NCBI RefSeq assembly: GCF_001424405.1
Contig: NZ_LMPS01000001.1
Span: 1,175,999-1,239,998 of the forward strand
DNA from: Dyadobacter sp. Leaf189
GTDB lineage: Bacteria; Bacteroidota; Bacteroidia; Cytophagales; Spirosomataceae
Direction of reading: 5' to 3'
Length of the DNA stretch: 64,000 nucleotides
Shown: positions 1-9,075 of the stretch, piece by piece
How the letters are laid out: every line of letters begins with the position of its first letter
Position numbering within the stretch: the first letter of the stretch is position 1
Made by a program: the position numbers and the translations under genes
Notes under the pieces: model-generated
What the model was told of the DNA's origin: nothing
Database searches by the model: none
The model's input: the letters and a program-made list of their open reading frames with translations, nothing else

Positions 1-330
1 GTTGATCCAATGCAAATGCAGGATATCTGCCTTTCTGACTAATGGATGTGCGCTAATATCTGCTCCAATCCCAGCAGGGGAGAACGCAAACCTCACTGAC
101 TGATCTGCTTCCTGCGGGTAAAAAAGGAGCCGCTCGGCGGTAAACCGGGCCCACATTTTTCGCAGGTCCCATTTTGAATTGCCTAATCCATAAACATTTT
201 GCTCCTCTTTTGAAGGAAATGCAGCAAGCAGACTGGATTCGATACCCGACTTTAATAATGCCTGATGCAACCGGGCAGCTGCCACTCCTGCGCCTCCTTC
301 CAAATGAAACGTACTTAAATGAAGTACCAT
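1..330 (-). CDS. Glycosyltransferase, GT4-like, N-terminal part (truncated by window edge)
   Basis: About 110 codons are visible, reading leftwards from an ATG at 328-330. The protein opens with MVLHLSTFHLEGGAGVAAAR and contains a conserved-looking 'LHLHWIN' stretch at the window edge. A Gly-rich 'GGAG' loop right after the first beta strand, followed by an L-x-L-H-W motif, is typical of GT4/GT-B glycosyltransferases acting on nucleotide-sugar donors. The donor and acceptor cannot be told from this fragment. It is divergent from the methyltransferase gene that starts at 459, and it sits at the edge of a polysaccharide cluster, so a role in surface glycan assembly in the cytoplasm is inferred. 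Confidence 0.75.
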   Translation of the reverse strand, partial: MVLHLSTFHLEGGAGVAAARLHQALLKSGIESSLLAAFPSKEEQNVYGLGNSKWDLRKMWARFTAERLLFYPQEADQSVRFAFSPAGIGADISAHPLVRKADILHLHWIN

Positions 331-458
331 GTAAATGAACTTTGCCGACGGTTTCCGAAGGGATGTTAATGTTTGATAGCGGTAAAATTAAACAGTTCCT
401 CGCTTAAAAATTTTATTCGTTGATCTATCTTTATCCTGAACTAAGTAAACTGACGATA

Positions 459-1367
459 ATGTCTAATGAAAAGCGCAGCCACGAGGCGCATTCGGAATGG
501 TACGATGTCCAATACGCGACAAAGGAGGCGAAAGACAGGGCTATTGAGCTGTGGGAGTATGATAATCAGCATAAAACCATCAACCACTGGATTCACCAGC
601 GGATGCTTACATTGACTGATCCTTTTGTAACAGAGTCGAAAACGTGGCTTACAGTAGGGGATGGTTACGGTTTTGATGCCAATCACTTTTACAAAAAGGG
701 GCTGGATGTGACTGCTACCGACATTTCAGAAGCTTTTCTTCCATTATCCAGATCGCGGGGGTTTATTGAAAAATATGCTGTCGAGAACGTTGAAAAACTC
801 ACTTTTCCTGACGGTAGCTTCGATTATATCTTTTGTAAAGAAGCCTATCATCACTTTCCCCGCCCGTATTTGGGCGTTTATGAAATGCTCCGCGTTGCCA
901 GAGAGGCGGTCATACTGGTCGAGCCCCACGACCCGATTTCTAAAATGCCCTTTTTATTGGCGCTACGAAATATTTTCGATCGTTTTGATACAAATGCTTT
1001 ACAAAAATATTGGAAGAACAGGTATTCGTTTGAGGAAGTCGGCAATTACGTTTTCAAGCTCTCGGAGCGGGAGATGGACAAGCTTGCAAATGGTATGGGT
1101 CTCCCGATGGTTGCATTTAAAGGCATTAACAATAACTATTACCACCCTTCATACAGCCAGGAAAAGGCAGATGATTCGTCTCCTGCTTTCAGGAAGATAA
1201 AGCGCAAGCTGGCGTTTCACGATTTTCTTACGAAGGCTACGTTAATGCCCTCACAGGTACTTTGCGCAGTCATTTTTAAGAAAGTACCCTCTGCACAGGT
1301 TTTAAGTGCCATGCAAAGAGAAGGCTTTCAGGTACACGTTTTTCCACCAAATCCTTACGCCAGGTAA
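459..1367 (+). CDS. Class I SAM-dependent methyltransferase
   Basis: The predicted protein has 301 residues. The SAM-binding motif I is VGDGYGFD (about 66-73), followed by the acidic end of beta-2 in TATDIS (85-90) and a Methyltransf_11-like block SFDYIFCKEAYHHF (about 120-133). A C-terminal extension of about 140 residues has no motif I recognise. I chose the ATG at 459 over an in-frame TTG at 420 because the extra 13 residues add no conserved feature. The gene ends one base before the stop codon of the convergent ORF6N gene. The neighbouring sugar-modifying genes suggest methylation of a glycan or its precursor, but the substrate is unknown. Confidence 0.8.
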   Translation: MSNEKRSHEAHSEWYDVQYATKEAKDRAIELWEYDNQHKTINHWIHQRMLTLTDPFVTESKTWLTVGDGYGFDANHFYKKGLDVTATDISEAFLPLSRSRGFIEKYAVENVEKLTFPDGSFDYIFCKEAYHHFPRPYLGVYEMLRVAREAVILVEPHDPISKMPFLLALRNIFDRFDTNALQKYWKNRYSFEEVGNYVFKLSEREMDKLANGMGLPMVAFKGINNNYYHPSYSQEKADDSSPAFRKIKRKLAFHDFLTKATLMPSQVLCAVIFKKVPSAQVLSAMQREGFQVHVFPPNPYAR

Positions 1368-1862
1368 TCATTCGCCTGACTTGAAACCAATGGTCGCGCG
1401 TGCTGGCTGGGGCGGATCAAGCAGGTATTGCAATGCCTGGTGGATATCCTCAAACTTTGTCTCCATTTCGAGCTCAATGGCTTCAATTCGCTGCCTGAGT
1501 TCGGCAGAGTCCAGGTAATTCTGCCGCATTCTAACGAATGCACGCATAATCGTAATGTTTACTTCCAGCGCTTTCGTGCTTTTCAACACGCTGGAAAGCA
1601 TAGCGACACCTTGCTCGGTGAATGCAAATGGCAGGTACCTGTTACCGCCTGGACTTGAGGTCACATTTTGTGACCTCAAAACCTGGTACTCCTTTTGCGT
1701 CAGCTCGAACATAAAATCGGGCGGGAACCTGTCCATATTCCTTCGGACGGCCTGTTTCAGTGCTTTGGTTTCGATCTTGTACATTTCTGCCAGATCGTAG
1801 TCGAGCATTACTTTACAGCCGCGAATAACAAATACTTTGTTTTGAATGATTTGTAAATCCAT
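1368..1862 (-). CDS. ORF6N domain-containing protein
   Basis: This 164-residue protein starts MDLQIIQNKVFVIRGCKVMLDYDLAEMY and has the full ORF6N domain (about 5-95), including 'KALKQAVRRN..RFPPDFMFELT' and 'YLPFAFTEQGVAMLSSVL'. The rest is a short helical tail. ORF6N is a DNA-binding domain related to KilA-N and is found in phage antirepressor-like proteins. Free-standing chromosomal copies are very common in Bacteroidota and mostly uncharacterised. No phage gene lies nearby. The stop codon abuts the stop of the convergent methyltransferase, and the 5' end is divergent from the dehydrogenase at 1951. Confidence 0.85.
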   Translation of the reverse strand: MDLQIIQNKVFVIRGCKVMLDYDLAEMYKIETKALKQAVRRNMDRFPPDFMFELTQKEYQVLRSQNVTSSPGGNRYLPFAFTEQGVAMLSSVLKSTKALEVNITIMRAFVRMRQNYLDSAELRQRIEAIELEMETKFEDIHQALQYLLDPPQPARATIGFKSGE

Positions 1863-1904
1863 AAACGTATTTAAGATGTTCTATACAACCAATACGTCGG
1901 TTTT

Positions 1905-1912
1905 TAGCTTTG
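1905..1912 (+). promoter_or_regulatory. Candidate Bacteroidota -7 box for the dehydrogenase gene
   Basis: The sequence TAGCTTTG matches the Bacteroidota -7 consensus TAnnTTTG and lies 38 bases before the ATG at 1951. No clear -33 TTTG is seen at the usual distance. Confidence 0.3.
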
Positions 1913-1950
1913 GTAACGGGGTAAATTGAAATTTTTTGGTAGGTTGAAAT

Positions 1951-3255
1951 ATGCATAGTTTTATGCCCGACATTAAACATGCACACAGAATGCTTCCTGA
2001 ATTTGAAGGTAAAATCGCGGTAATAGGATTGGGTTATGTAGGTCTGCCGCTGGCAATCGCGTTTAGTCAAAAATACGATGTACTGGGTTACGATATCAAC
2101 AGCCAGCGGGTAGCTGAGCTGCGTCGTGGTGACGATGTAACAAAGGAGATTTCTACGGAAGATTTAGCAAATGCGTCCAAGCTGCGCCTTTCAGAAAGTG
2201 AGCATGATTTAATGGAATGCAATGTTTTCATTGTAACAGTTCCCACTCCGGTTGATAACAACAAAAAGCCGGACTTGATACAGCTGCTCGCAGCAAGCAG
2301 TACCATTGCAAAGTACCTTAAAAATGGCGATATCGTCATTTATGAATCTACGGTGTATCCGGGTTGTACGGAAGAAGACTGTGTTCCCGTGCTGGCTGCG
2401 CATAGCGGACTCAGGTACAATGTTGATTTCTTCTGTGGTTATTCCCCCGAGCGGATCAATCCGGGAGATAAAGTGCATACGTTTACCAAAATCAAAAAGG
2501 TAACTTCGGGCTCAACTCCTACCACAGCGCGTTTAGTTGATCAGCTTTATAATTCTGTGATTGAAGCAGGAACGTATCTGGCACCAAGTATCAAAGTTGC
2601 GGAAGCCTCCAAGGCGATTGAAAATGCGCAGCGCGATGTAAATATTTCCTTCGTAAATGAGCTTGCACTGATATTTGACAGAATGAATATTGATACAACG
2701 GAGGTGCTTGAGGCTGCTGCGACCAAATGGAACTTTCTTAAATATAAACCCGGGCTGGTTGGCGGGCATTGTATCGGAGTTGATCCTTATTACCTGGCTT
2801 ACAAAGCGGAGTCGCTCGGCTATTATCCGCAGGTAATTTTATCGGGAAGGCGTGTTAATGATACAATGGGCGTGTTTGTCGCCAATAAACTGGTAAAGCT
2901 CCTGATCAAAAAAGGCCATAAAGTGGAGGGGAGCAGGGTACTGCTGCTGGGTATCACATTTAAAGAAAATTGTGCGGATATGCGTAACACACGCGTTGTT
3001 GACGTGTATCGGGAGCTGTCTGACTTTGGCTTACAAATCGATATTTACGATCCCTGGGCTTCGGCAGAGCAGGCACTGTCAGAGTTTGGTATCCAGCTTG
3101 CGGCTGAGCCTGAGGGGAGGTATGAGGCAGTTGTACTTGTGGTGGCCCACGACATTTACAATCAGCTTGATTTCAACAGCTTTACGAATGCCGAATCCGT
3201 CATATTTGATCTGAAATCGGTATTGCCGAGAGAAATGGTTGATTCCCGGCTTTAA
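1951..3255 (+). CDS. Nucleotide sugar dehydrogenase, TviB/WbpO type (UDP-HexNAc 6-dehydrogenase)
   Basis: The 434-residue protein belongs to the UDP-glucose/GDP-mannose dehydrogenase superfamily. It has the Rossmann motif IGLGYVGLP (about 25-33), a 'TVPTPVD' strand, 'ESTVYPGCTEEDCVP', 'FCGYSPERINPGDK' and the active-site segment GGHCIGVDPYY with the nucleophile at about Cys274. The wording of these blocks fits the TviB/WbpO branch, which oxidises UDP-GlcNAc or UDP-GalNAc to the uronic acid using two NAD+. With the UDP-GlcNAc 2-epimerase at 7297 it could supply HexNAcA precursors. An alternative start lies at 1963. The gene is convergent with the FkbM gene, seven bases away. Confidence 0.88.
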   Translation: MHSFMPDIKHAHRMLPEFEGKIAVIGLGYVGLPLAIAFSQKYDVLGYDINSQRVAELRRGDDVTKEISTEDLANASKLRLSESEHDLMECNVFIVTVPTPVDNNKKPDLIQLLAASSTIAKYLKNGDIVIYESTVYPGCTEEDCVPVLAAHSGLRYNVDFFCGYSPERINPGDKVHTFTKIKKVTSGSTPTTARLVDQLYNSVIEAGTYLAPSIKVAEASKAIENAQRDVNISFVNELALIFDRMNIDTTEVLEAAATKWNFLKYKPGLVGGHCIGVDPYYLAYKAESLGYYPQVILSGRRVNDTMGVFVANKLVKLLIKKGHKVEGSRVLLLGITFKENCADMRNTRVVDVYRELSDFGLQIDIYDPWASAEQALSEFGIQLAAEPEGRYEAVVLVVAHDIYNQLDFNSFTNAESVIFDLKSVLPREMVDSRL

Positions 3256-3261
3256 TCCAAC

Positions 3262-4068
3262 TTATTCGCGCCAGCCGAAAATGTTTAGCTGCAGGTCCAT
3301 GATCTCGTTGCCGCGGTACTTGTGGTTTGTAAATGGTTTAAGGCGGTGCTGATTAGTATCGATGTAGTACCTGAACCCGTTTTTCTCGAAAACAGTAATT
3401 ACTGCCGCCAGGTCTTGCGGATTGTTGACGTAAGAATGGAACTCTACGAATAAGTTTTGAACATGCTGCAAGTGATCCTCGCAATCGTTTAAAACTTCTT
3501 TCTCTGCGCCTTCAATATCTATTTTAAGAAAATCAATGTGCTTTTCAGCAAGTAAATAGTCGCGCAAACGGATAGATGCAATCTTCTTTTTTGCGGATGT
3601 GGAGTAAATAGAGGACGAATCAGCGGACTCGCTGCCAAACCAGATACCTTCTTCGTCGGTCCACACAGCTTTATCCACGATTTCTACATCACCTATGGAG
3701 TTCGCGGACAGGTTATTCCGGAGCAGCGATGCAATTTCCGGCTCGGCTTCAAATGCTGTGATCTTCGCATTTGGATAAAGTTTCTTGAAATACAAAACAC
3801 TCATACCAACATTAGCACCGCAGTCGAATATTACGGGTGCAGAGTTTGGTGTTTCGAAGTAGTAGAATTCGTCAGCGAAAATTTCCTTGTGCTGCCAAAG
3901 AAATGACATGGTATCCGGCACTGTCAGCTGGTATTTCCCGAAACTGACCTGCGTGCGCTTGTGTCTCGGACTGTTTCCATATTTAAACAACAATCCGACA
4001 AACTCCCGTCCGGCAGGTGTATGGAGTGAATTGTAAGGTTCTTTCAGCAGATAGCGCAGCCAGTACAT
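3262..4068 (-). CDS. FkbM family SAM-dependent methyltransferase
   Basis: The protein has 268 residues. It shows the FkbM methyltransferase core: 'VIFDCGANVGMSVLYFKKLYP' (SAM motif I, about 80-100), 'ITAFEAEPEIASLLRNNL' and 'IDFLKIDIEGAEKEVL'. FkbM-type enzymes O-methylate small molecules or sugars in the cytoplasm, and the substrate here is not visible. It is the last gene of a leftward trio (methyltransferase, glycosyltransferase, FkbM) with spacings of -1 and 10 bases, so co-transcription and shared glycan work are likely. Confidence 0.87.
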   Translation of the reverse strand: MYWLRYLLKEPYNSLHTPAGREFVGLLFKYGNSPRHKRTQVSFGKYQLTVPDTMSFLWQHKEIFADEFYYFETPNSAPVIFDCGANVGMSVLYFKKLYPNAKITAFEAEPEIASLLRNNLSANSIGDVEIVDKAVWTDEEGIWFGSESADSSSIYSTSAKKKIASIRLRDYLLAEKHIDFLKIDIEGAEKEVLNDCEDHLQHVQNLFVEFHSYVNNPQDLAAVITVFEKNGFRYYIDTNQHRLKPFTNHKYRGNEIMDLQLNIFGWRE

Positions 4069-4078
4069 ATAAGTGGGG

Positions 4079-4981
4079 TCAAATGCGGTATTTGATCCAG
4101 TTTTTGATTTTGACAGAAACCGGTAGATTGTAATACTTCCGGAACTGGTTGATTAGCAATTCGTCAGGTTCCAAATGCGGGTCCATACTTACGTTCCCTA
4201 TTTTCAGTTCCTGTCCGTACCCGGTAGATTTGAATGTAAAATTAGTGCCGCTGCCGTCTGTTCCAATGTTTTTTATTTTTGAATGGACCGGATAGAGCCC
4301 GTAAGCCTGATTTTTGGCCTGTGCCAGTGTCCATCGGATCGCCCAGGAATCGATGATACCTTTCTGCTGCTTGATGAGCATCGGCCAGAGATCGTCCCCG
4401 CCTTTAATCAGGGCTTTTTTTAATGCGGCTGTTTTTTCAGGATCAGAAAAATCCTGCATTCCCCAATCTGCTTTCTCCCATTTATGCGCCCACGTACCCC
4501 AGCCCCAGGAGCTCGCGCGCGGCACCAGGAACAGATCATTCCGGTAAGTTTCGGGAATTGAAATTGGGGGCGTGTAGCCCGTAACAGAGAAAATATCGTG
4601 ACGCGCTTCAAAGACATTCAGCGCCTTATTCATAAAGTCCAGAAAGTCGGGTGTAGTGAGCATATCGTCTTCCAGCACGATCACCTTGCGATATTGTTCG
4701 ATCACCTCAGTAACCCCCTTTATGACAGAAGCAGCAAGTCCCTGGTTATGCTCCGACCTGATAATGGTAATTTTCCTGAACCCGTTTAGCTGGTCGAGAT
4801 AGGCTCTGATTTGCCGGATCGCATTCTGGTCTTCTTGATTTTTCGGACCGTCGGAGTAGATAAAAAGCTCACTTCTGGTCGCCAGCGTATTTGCCTGTAA
4901 CGATCTCACTGTCTGTTCCAGGTGCCAGGGGCGGTTGTAGCAGAATAAAACGATCGGAGCAAGCTGGTCAGACAAATCCAT
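4079..4981 (-). CDS. Glycosyltransferase (GT-A fold, GT2-like)
   Basis: The predicted product is a 300-residue cytoplasmic protein. It begins with 'APIVLFCYNRPWHLEQTVRSL', has 'ELFIYSDGPKN' in the nucleotide-binding half and 'VIVLEDDMLTTPDFLDFMNKAL' carrying the DxD-like metal site (about residues 105-110). The later 'ASSWGWGTWAHKWEKADW' block is common to a Bacteroidota family of sugar transferases that resembles GT13/GNT-I in its fold. Donor and linkage cannot be deduced. Its ATG overlaps the TAA of the upstream methyltransferase by one base (TAATG), which suggests translational coupling. Confidence 0.8.
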   Translation of the reverse strand: MDLSDQLAPIVLFCYNRPWHLEQTVRSLQANTLATRSELFIYSDGPKNQEDQNAIRQIRAYLDQLNGFRKITIIRSEHNQGLAASVIKGVTEVIEQYRKVIVLEDDMLTTPDFLDFMNKALNVFEARHDIFSVTGYTPPISIPETYRNDLFLVPRASSWGWGTWAHKWEKADWGMQDFSDPEKTAALKKALIKGGDDLWPMLIKQQKGIIDSWAIRWTLAQAKNQAYGLYPVHSKIKNIGTDGSGTNFTFKSTGYGQELKIGNVSMDPHLEPDELLINQFRKYYNLPVSVKIKNWIKYRI

Positions 4982-5595
4982 TAATTTTTGAATGCGTCGA
5001 TAATCAATGAGGTATAACCAAGCTTTCCGCCTTTGTTGCGGTCGTCATGGTCGGCGGAGCGTCGTACCATTCCGTCTTCCACCTTCCAGGGATTTTTATG
5101 AAACTGACCGTGCTCATCGAAATATTCCAGTGGCTTAACTGAGAAGCCGATCTCTTGCAGGAAGCCGGACATCAGCTGGTAATTGTAAAGGATCTTATGA
5201 TCATCGGCACCTTCACCGGTCCCGCCAGGTCGCACGTAGTTGATATAATCAGGATCGGGATGATAACCGTCGGGCACGGCTACACGAAGAAATCCGCCTG
5301 GTTTCAGGAATTGATAGCAATGCAGGAATGCCAGTTTTCCCTCTTCAGGTGTCAGGTGTTCCCAAACGTGTTCAGCCAGGATCCTGTCAATGGAGTTTTC
5401 ATCAAAATACTTTTGCCAGTCGCTTTTCTTCAACAGGTTCAATGTCTCGATATCAGAATGTATCCAGCCTTTGTAAACGGAATACATAGAACCGACCACC
5501 ATATTTATGGGTTTGCTGCGGTCGTAAGTAGTTAATTGAAACTTGCTGAAAGGCTCTTTCAACAGGCCGGCTACTATTTTTTGTTTAAATGACAT
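4981..5595 (-). CDS. SAM-dependent methyltransferase-like protein
   Basis: The 204-residue protein has the late class I methyltransferase motifs 'AEHVWEHLTPEEGKLAFLHCYQFLKPGGFLRVAVPDGY' (about 93-130) but a poorly conserved motif I ('INMVVGSMYSVYKGW'). This is the pattern of a family often annotated as predicted SAM-dependent methyltransferases in LPS or capsule clusters. A conserved 'DPDYINYVRPGGTGEGADDHK' loop follows. It heads the leftward trio with the glycosyltransferase and FkbM genes. Because motif I is weak, SAM binding is likely but not certain. Confidence 0.75.
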   Translation of the reverse strand: MSFKQKIVAGLLKEPFSKFQLTTYDRSKPINMVVGSMYSVYKGWIHSDIETLNLLKKSDWQKYFDENSIDRILAEHVWEHLTPEEGKLAFLHCYQFLKPGGFLRVAVPDGYHPDPDYINYVRPGGTGEGADDHKILYNYQLMSGFLQEIGFSVKPLEYFDEHGQFHKNPWKVEDGMVRRSADHDDRNKGGKLGYTSLIIDAFKN

Positions 5596-5720
5596 TGAGA
5601 AGATGAAATTTTAAATGTGCCCGAAAGCTCAGGCGGCTGATAGTCAAAGATAGCAAAGTTAAAAACACAAATGCCAGAAAGGAAAAGCACATCCCAGGTG
5701 CGCGGGCGTCTGCAACAAGG

Positions 5721-7244
5721 TTATTTTCTCTTCAAAACCCCTGTTTTTACAAAACTCCAACCTGTTCCGATGCCCGTCGAAATATCCTCGGAAACCTTCC
5801 AGGCCAGAATTCCTCCCCCGAAAATAACCGTCACGATAACGGATCTCAGCAGTACGTCGATGATCACCGCATAGAGGTTTTTCTGGTCAGTCGGGTGGGG
5901 GATAAAGTAAACTGCCAGGTAAGCCAGCGCCGCCAGTACAGCCACTTTTGCAGTGCCGGCTGTAAAGGGTTGGATGCCCATTTTACGCTTGATAAAAAAG
6001 AGCTTTATAAAGTTGTATGTAATCGTGGAAAACAGCGCGGCCGCAGCAGCTCCATTGTAGCCAAACATCGGGATCAATATCTGGTTACTGAAAAGCAGTA
6101 AAATCGTGAAGAAAAGCATGAAGACGATATCATACCGGTAAAATTTCGAATTGGTAAGTATCTCCGAGTTCAGGCCCGTCGCCATATCCGCAATGCGGGA
6201 TACGCCCACCATCAGTACCACCCACTTTCCCTGCGCATAAATGTCAGATTTGGGGATCAGTCCGAAGATAGAATCGATGTTGCACCAAATCCCGAGGAAA
6301 AGGAAGGTGCCGATAATGAAAAGATTCAGCGAGGATTTTTTGTAAATACTGTCGATGTGGCCGATATCATTTTTGGCGTAAGCTTCTGAAATAATAGGCG
6401 CACTGATCATCACGATACTGTTCCGGGGAATGGAGATCACGAGCGCGATTCGGGAGGCAATATCAAATATGGCAGTGTTCCCAAGTCCACCTTCGAAGGC
6501 GGGCAAAAGCACTTTTTCGATGTGCGGGAGCAATGCGGCACTGGCTCCTCCAAGTAATACCCAAAGTCCGTAGCGATACATCTCGTGGAATGCAGGATGC
6601 TTGATAAACCCGAAATCCAGCGAAGTGTAAAGTCTGTTCTGAAAATATAGATAGACGAGCATCGCAGTGATTGCGAGTGCATAGCTCAGGACAGTGAGCC
6701 ACACCATTGTATCAAAATTGATGATTTTGAAACCAAATAAGATAACCAGCAAACTATTCGCCAGCCTCAGGCCCACTTCGCGGATCAGAGAAGGTACAGC
6801 AATGCGCAGGTTAATGCGTGAGTAGGATTCCAGCGCCAGTAAATAAACCATCCCGACCGTTAGGGGAATGAAAACGTAATAGTACTTAACCAGCAGAGGA
6901 GAATGGTCGAGGTAAAACTTTAAATAGAGAGGTTTGAAGAGCAAATACAGCGATACAAATGCTGCCAAACCCACCAGCGGAGTCACAATGATGAATGTAA
7001 AAAGCTGCCGCCGGGCCACTTCATCCTGAAACCGGCTGTGAAAACGCACTGCCACAGAAGGCACTCCGAGCAGCGCGAAAGACATATAAATCACGGGGAA
7101 AGTGAGCAGGGTAGAGGCATAAAGGCCAAGCTGCTCCTGCGTCATAAACTGGTTGTAGAGGATCAGTATATTGAAAGTCCCTATGATTACTCCGACATAA
7201 GAAACAATAGAACTTTTAAATCCCTGACGAACAATAATCCCCAT
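5721..7244 (-). CDS. Wzx-type polysaccharide flippase / lipopolysaccharide biosynthesis membrane protein
   Basis: A 507-residue polytopic membrane protein with about 12-14 hydrophobic segments and the N-terminal 'GFKSSIVSYVGVIIGTFNILILY' typical of the MOP/Wzx superfamily. Such proteins flip undecaprenyl-linked glycan units across the inner membrane. I placed the start at the ATG at 7242-7244 (MGIIVRQGF). A longer frame would run into the divergent epimerase gene and adds no conserved sequence. Only 52 bases separate the two divergent starts. Upstream of its stop lies a 125-base gap before the methyltransferase trio. The transported unit is unknown. Confidence 0.85.
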   Translation of the reverse strand: MGIIVRQGFKSSIVSYVGVIIGTFNILILYNQFMTQEQLGLYASTLLTFPVIYMSFALLGVPSVAVRFHSRFQDEVARRQLFTFIIVTPLVGLAAFVSLYLLFKPLYLKFYLDHSPLLVKYYYVFIPLTVGMVYLLALESYSRINLRIAVPSLIREVGLRLANSLLVILFGFKIINFDTMVWLTVLSYALAITAMLVYLYFQNRLYTSLDFGFIKHPAFHEMYRYGLWVLLGGASAALLPHIEKVLLPAFEGGLGNTAIFDIASRIALVISIPRNSIVMISAPIISEAYAKNDIGHIDSIYKKSSLNLFIIGTFLFLGIWCNIDSIFGLIPKSDIYAQGKWVVLMVGVSRIADMATGLNSEILTNSKFYRYDIVFMLFFTILLLFSNQILIPMFGYNGAAAAALFSTITYNFIKLFFIKRKMGIQPFTAGTAKVAVLAALAYLAVYFIPHPTDQKNLYAVIIDVLLRSVIVTVIFGGGILAWKVSEDISTGIGTGWSFVKTGVLKRK

Positions 7245-7296
7245 TTGATGAACTTGATTGGCAGGACGAAATAAGATAAAATGCAGCAGATAGCCT

Positions 7297-8397
7297 ATGA
7301 AAATACTGATTGTCGCAGGTGCGCGGCCTAATTTTATCAAAATAGCACCTCTGTACCGCGCTTTCAATGCATGCCCTGAATTTACGACGCAACTGGTACA
7401 TACCGGGCAGCACAGCGATTTCTCAATGTCGGGTATATTCTTTCGCCAGCTGGGTTTGCCGAAGCCTGATTATTTCCTGAATGTAGGGGCAGGGACCCAA
7501 ACCGAGCAGACAGCGAAGATCATGCTGGCTTTCGAGAAAACTGTGAAGAAGCAAAGGCCAGACCTGGTTGTTGTGGTAGGTGATGTAAATTCGTCGCTTG
7601 CCTGCGCACTTGTCGCTGCCAAACTGCATGTGCCCGTGGCGCATGTCGAAGCAGGGTTGCGCTGCGGAAACCGTCAAATGCCGGAAGAGCTGAACCGCAT
7701 GATGATCGATGCGATTTCAGAGGATCTGTTTGCAACGGAAGCAGCTGCTGTTGAGAATTTGCGCAAAGAAAATATTCCCTCAGAGCGCATTCATTTTGCC
7801 GGAAATGTGATGATCGATTCTTTGGTGCATTGCATGCATGAAATAGATCGTGTCGAGCTGCTGGAATTGCAGGGTATCACGGATCCTTATGTGTTGCTTA
7901 CCATGCACCGGCCACAAAATGTTGACAGTAAGCCGGAGCTCGAAAAGTTGCTGGACCTGATCCGGGTCTTGTGCAGCAGGTATCACGTAATCTTCCCGGC
8001 GCACCCGCGGACGTTTAATAATATCAATCAGCTCAATCTGTTATCGGCATTCACTGAAATCAAAAATTGTAGTTTACTTCTTCCGGCGGGATATTTTGAG
8101 TTTACAAACCTGATCAAGAATGCGAGACTGGTTGTCACAGATTCGGGTGGCATACAGGAGGAAACTACATTTTTGCGCATCCCCTGCATTACGCTCCGCA
8201 ACGAAACCGAGCGACCGGTCACGGTAATGGAAGGCACAAATCACCTTGTCGCTGATTATACTGCGAAGAAAGTCGTAGCTGTGATAGATAGGATTCTGTC
8301 GGAGCCGATAAAAGAGACTCCATATCCTTTTGGTTGGGATGGAAAAGCAGCAGAGCGCATTGCGGCAGTTTTGAGAGAAAAGTACATTAATTCGTAG
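7297..8397 (+). CDS. wecB: UDP-N-acetylglucosamine 2-epimerase, non-hydrolysing
   Basis: The 366-residue cytoplasmic enzyme interconverts UDP-GlcNAc and UDP-ManNAc. Diagnostic blocks are 'VAGARPNFIKIAPLYRAF' at the N-terminus, 'HTGQHSDFSMSGIFF', 'VVGDVNSSLACALVA', 'HVEAGLRCGNRQMPEELNR', 'LLTMHRPQNVD' and 'VTDSGGIQEETTFL'. The length matches the family (about 370). The gene is divergent from the flippase and is followed 33 bases later by a methyltransferase-like gene. Together with the dehydrogenase at 1951 it suggests that the cell makes an N-acetylhexosamine(uronic acid)-containing surface glycan. Confidence 0.93.
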   Translation: MKILIVAGARPNFIKIAPLYRAFNACPEFTTQLVHTGQHSDFSMSGIFFRQLGLPKPDYFLNVGAGTQTEQTAKIMLAFEKTVKKQRPDLVVVVGDVNSSLACALVAAKLHVPVAHVEAGLRCGNRQMPEELNRMMIDAISEDLFATEAAAVENLRKENIPSERIHFAGNVMIDSLVHCMHEIDRVELLELQGITDPYVLLTMHRPQNVDSKPELEKLLDLIRVLCSRYHVIFPAHPRTFNNINQLNLLSAFTEIKNCSLLLPAGYFEFTNLIKNARLVVTDSGGIQEETTFLRIPCITLRNETERPVTVMEGTNHLVADYTAKKVVAVIDRILSEPIKETPYPFGWDGKAAERIAAVLREKYINS

Positions 8398-8430
8398 GTT
8401 TGTGGCAAACAATGCCTAGCAGATCGATCA

Positions 8431-9075
8431 ATGTTAAAACAAATAAAAAATAGCGCGTGGGGTTTATTGAATAAGGTAGGTCTCGGCGGAGTTGTCCAGC
8501 TTCATCTTGACGGGGCCTTAAAGCAATATGGCTGGTTCAAAAGCTTTCATTCAAAACAGTCCGTCGACGCAAACGGAAAGCCGCTTCCCTGGTACACTTA
8601 TCCATTTATACTTTTTCTAAAACCCAGGTTGAAACCAGAGTTTCGTGTTTTTGAATACGGATCCGGTAACTCTACAATCTGGTATGCAGGTCTGGTGAAG
8701 CACATCACAGCTGTGGAACATGAAAATGCATGGATCAGACAAATTGGTCCCCGGCTCCCTGTAAACACAACCTTGCTGGAAAAACCGCTGGGAGATAGTT
8801 ACATTCAGGCAGTAAAATCTACGGGTGAATCATATAATATCATTGTCGTTGACGGTCGCAACAGGGTTAAATGCGCCATTTTCGCTTCCGACTTTCTTAC
8901 TCCGGACGGTGTGATCATTCTGGATAATTCAGAAAGGGAATGGTACCAGCGCGCAAAAGAACATCTCGCACAAAAAGGGTTTCGCCGGCTTGATTTCATA
9001 GGTATGACGCCTATCGTAGGTATCGAAACTTGCACGAGCGTGTTTTACCGGGACGGAAATTGTCTGGGTATCTGA
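8431..9075 (+). CDS. SAM-dependent methyltransferase-like protein
   Basis: The 214-residue protein has 'FRVFEYGSGNSTIWYAGLVKHITAVEHE' (about 72-99), a methyltransferase motif I and II pair, and 'YNIIVVDGRNRVKCAIFASDFLTPDGVIILDNSER' as the motif IV region. The family is FkbM-like and frequent in polysaccharide clusters. The N-terminal 60 residues are specific to this group. It lies 33 bases after the epimerase gene and is probably co-transcribed with it. It ends directly against the stop of the convergent acyltransferase gene. Confidence 0.72.
   Translation: MLKQIKNSAWGLLNKVGLGGVVQLHLDGALKQYGWFKSFHSKQSVDANGKPLPWYTYPFILFLKPRLKPEFRVFEYGSGNSTIWYAGLVKHITAVEHENAWIRQIGPRLPVNTTLLEKPLGDSYIQAVKSTGESYNIIVVDGRNRVKCAIFASDFLTPDGVIILDNSEREWYQRAKEHLAQKGFRRLDFIGMTPIVGIETCTSVFYRDGNCLGI

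Noticed and set aside
7245..7367. Longer start for the flippase gene, upstream of 7244
   Set aside because: It would overlap the divergent epimerase gene by about 70 bases and adds no conserved residues.
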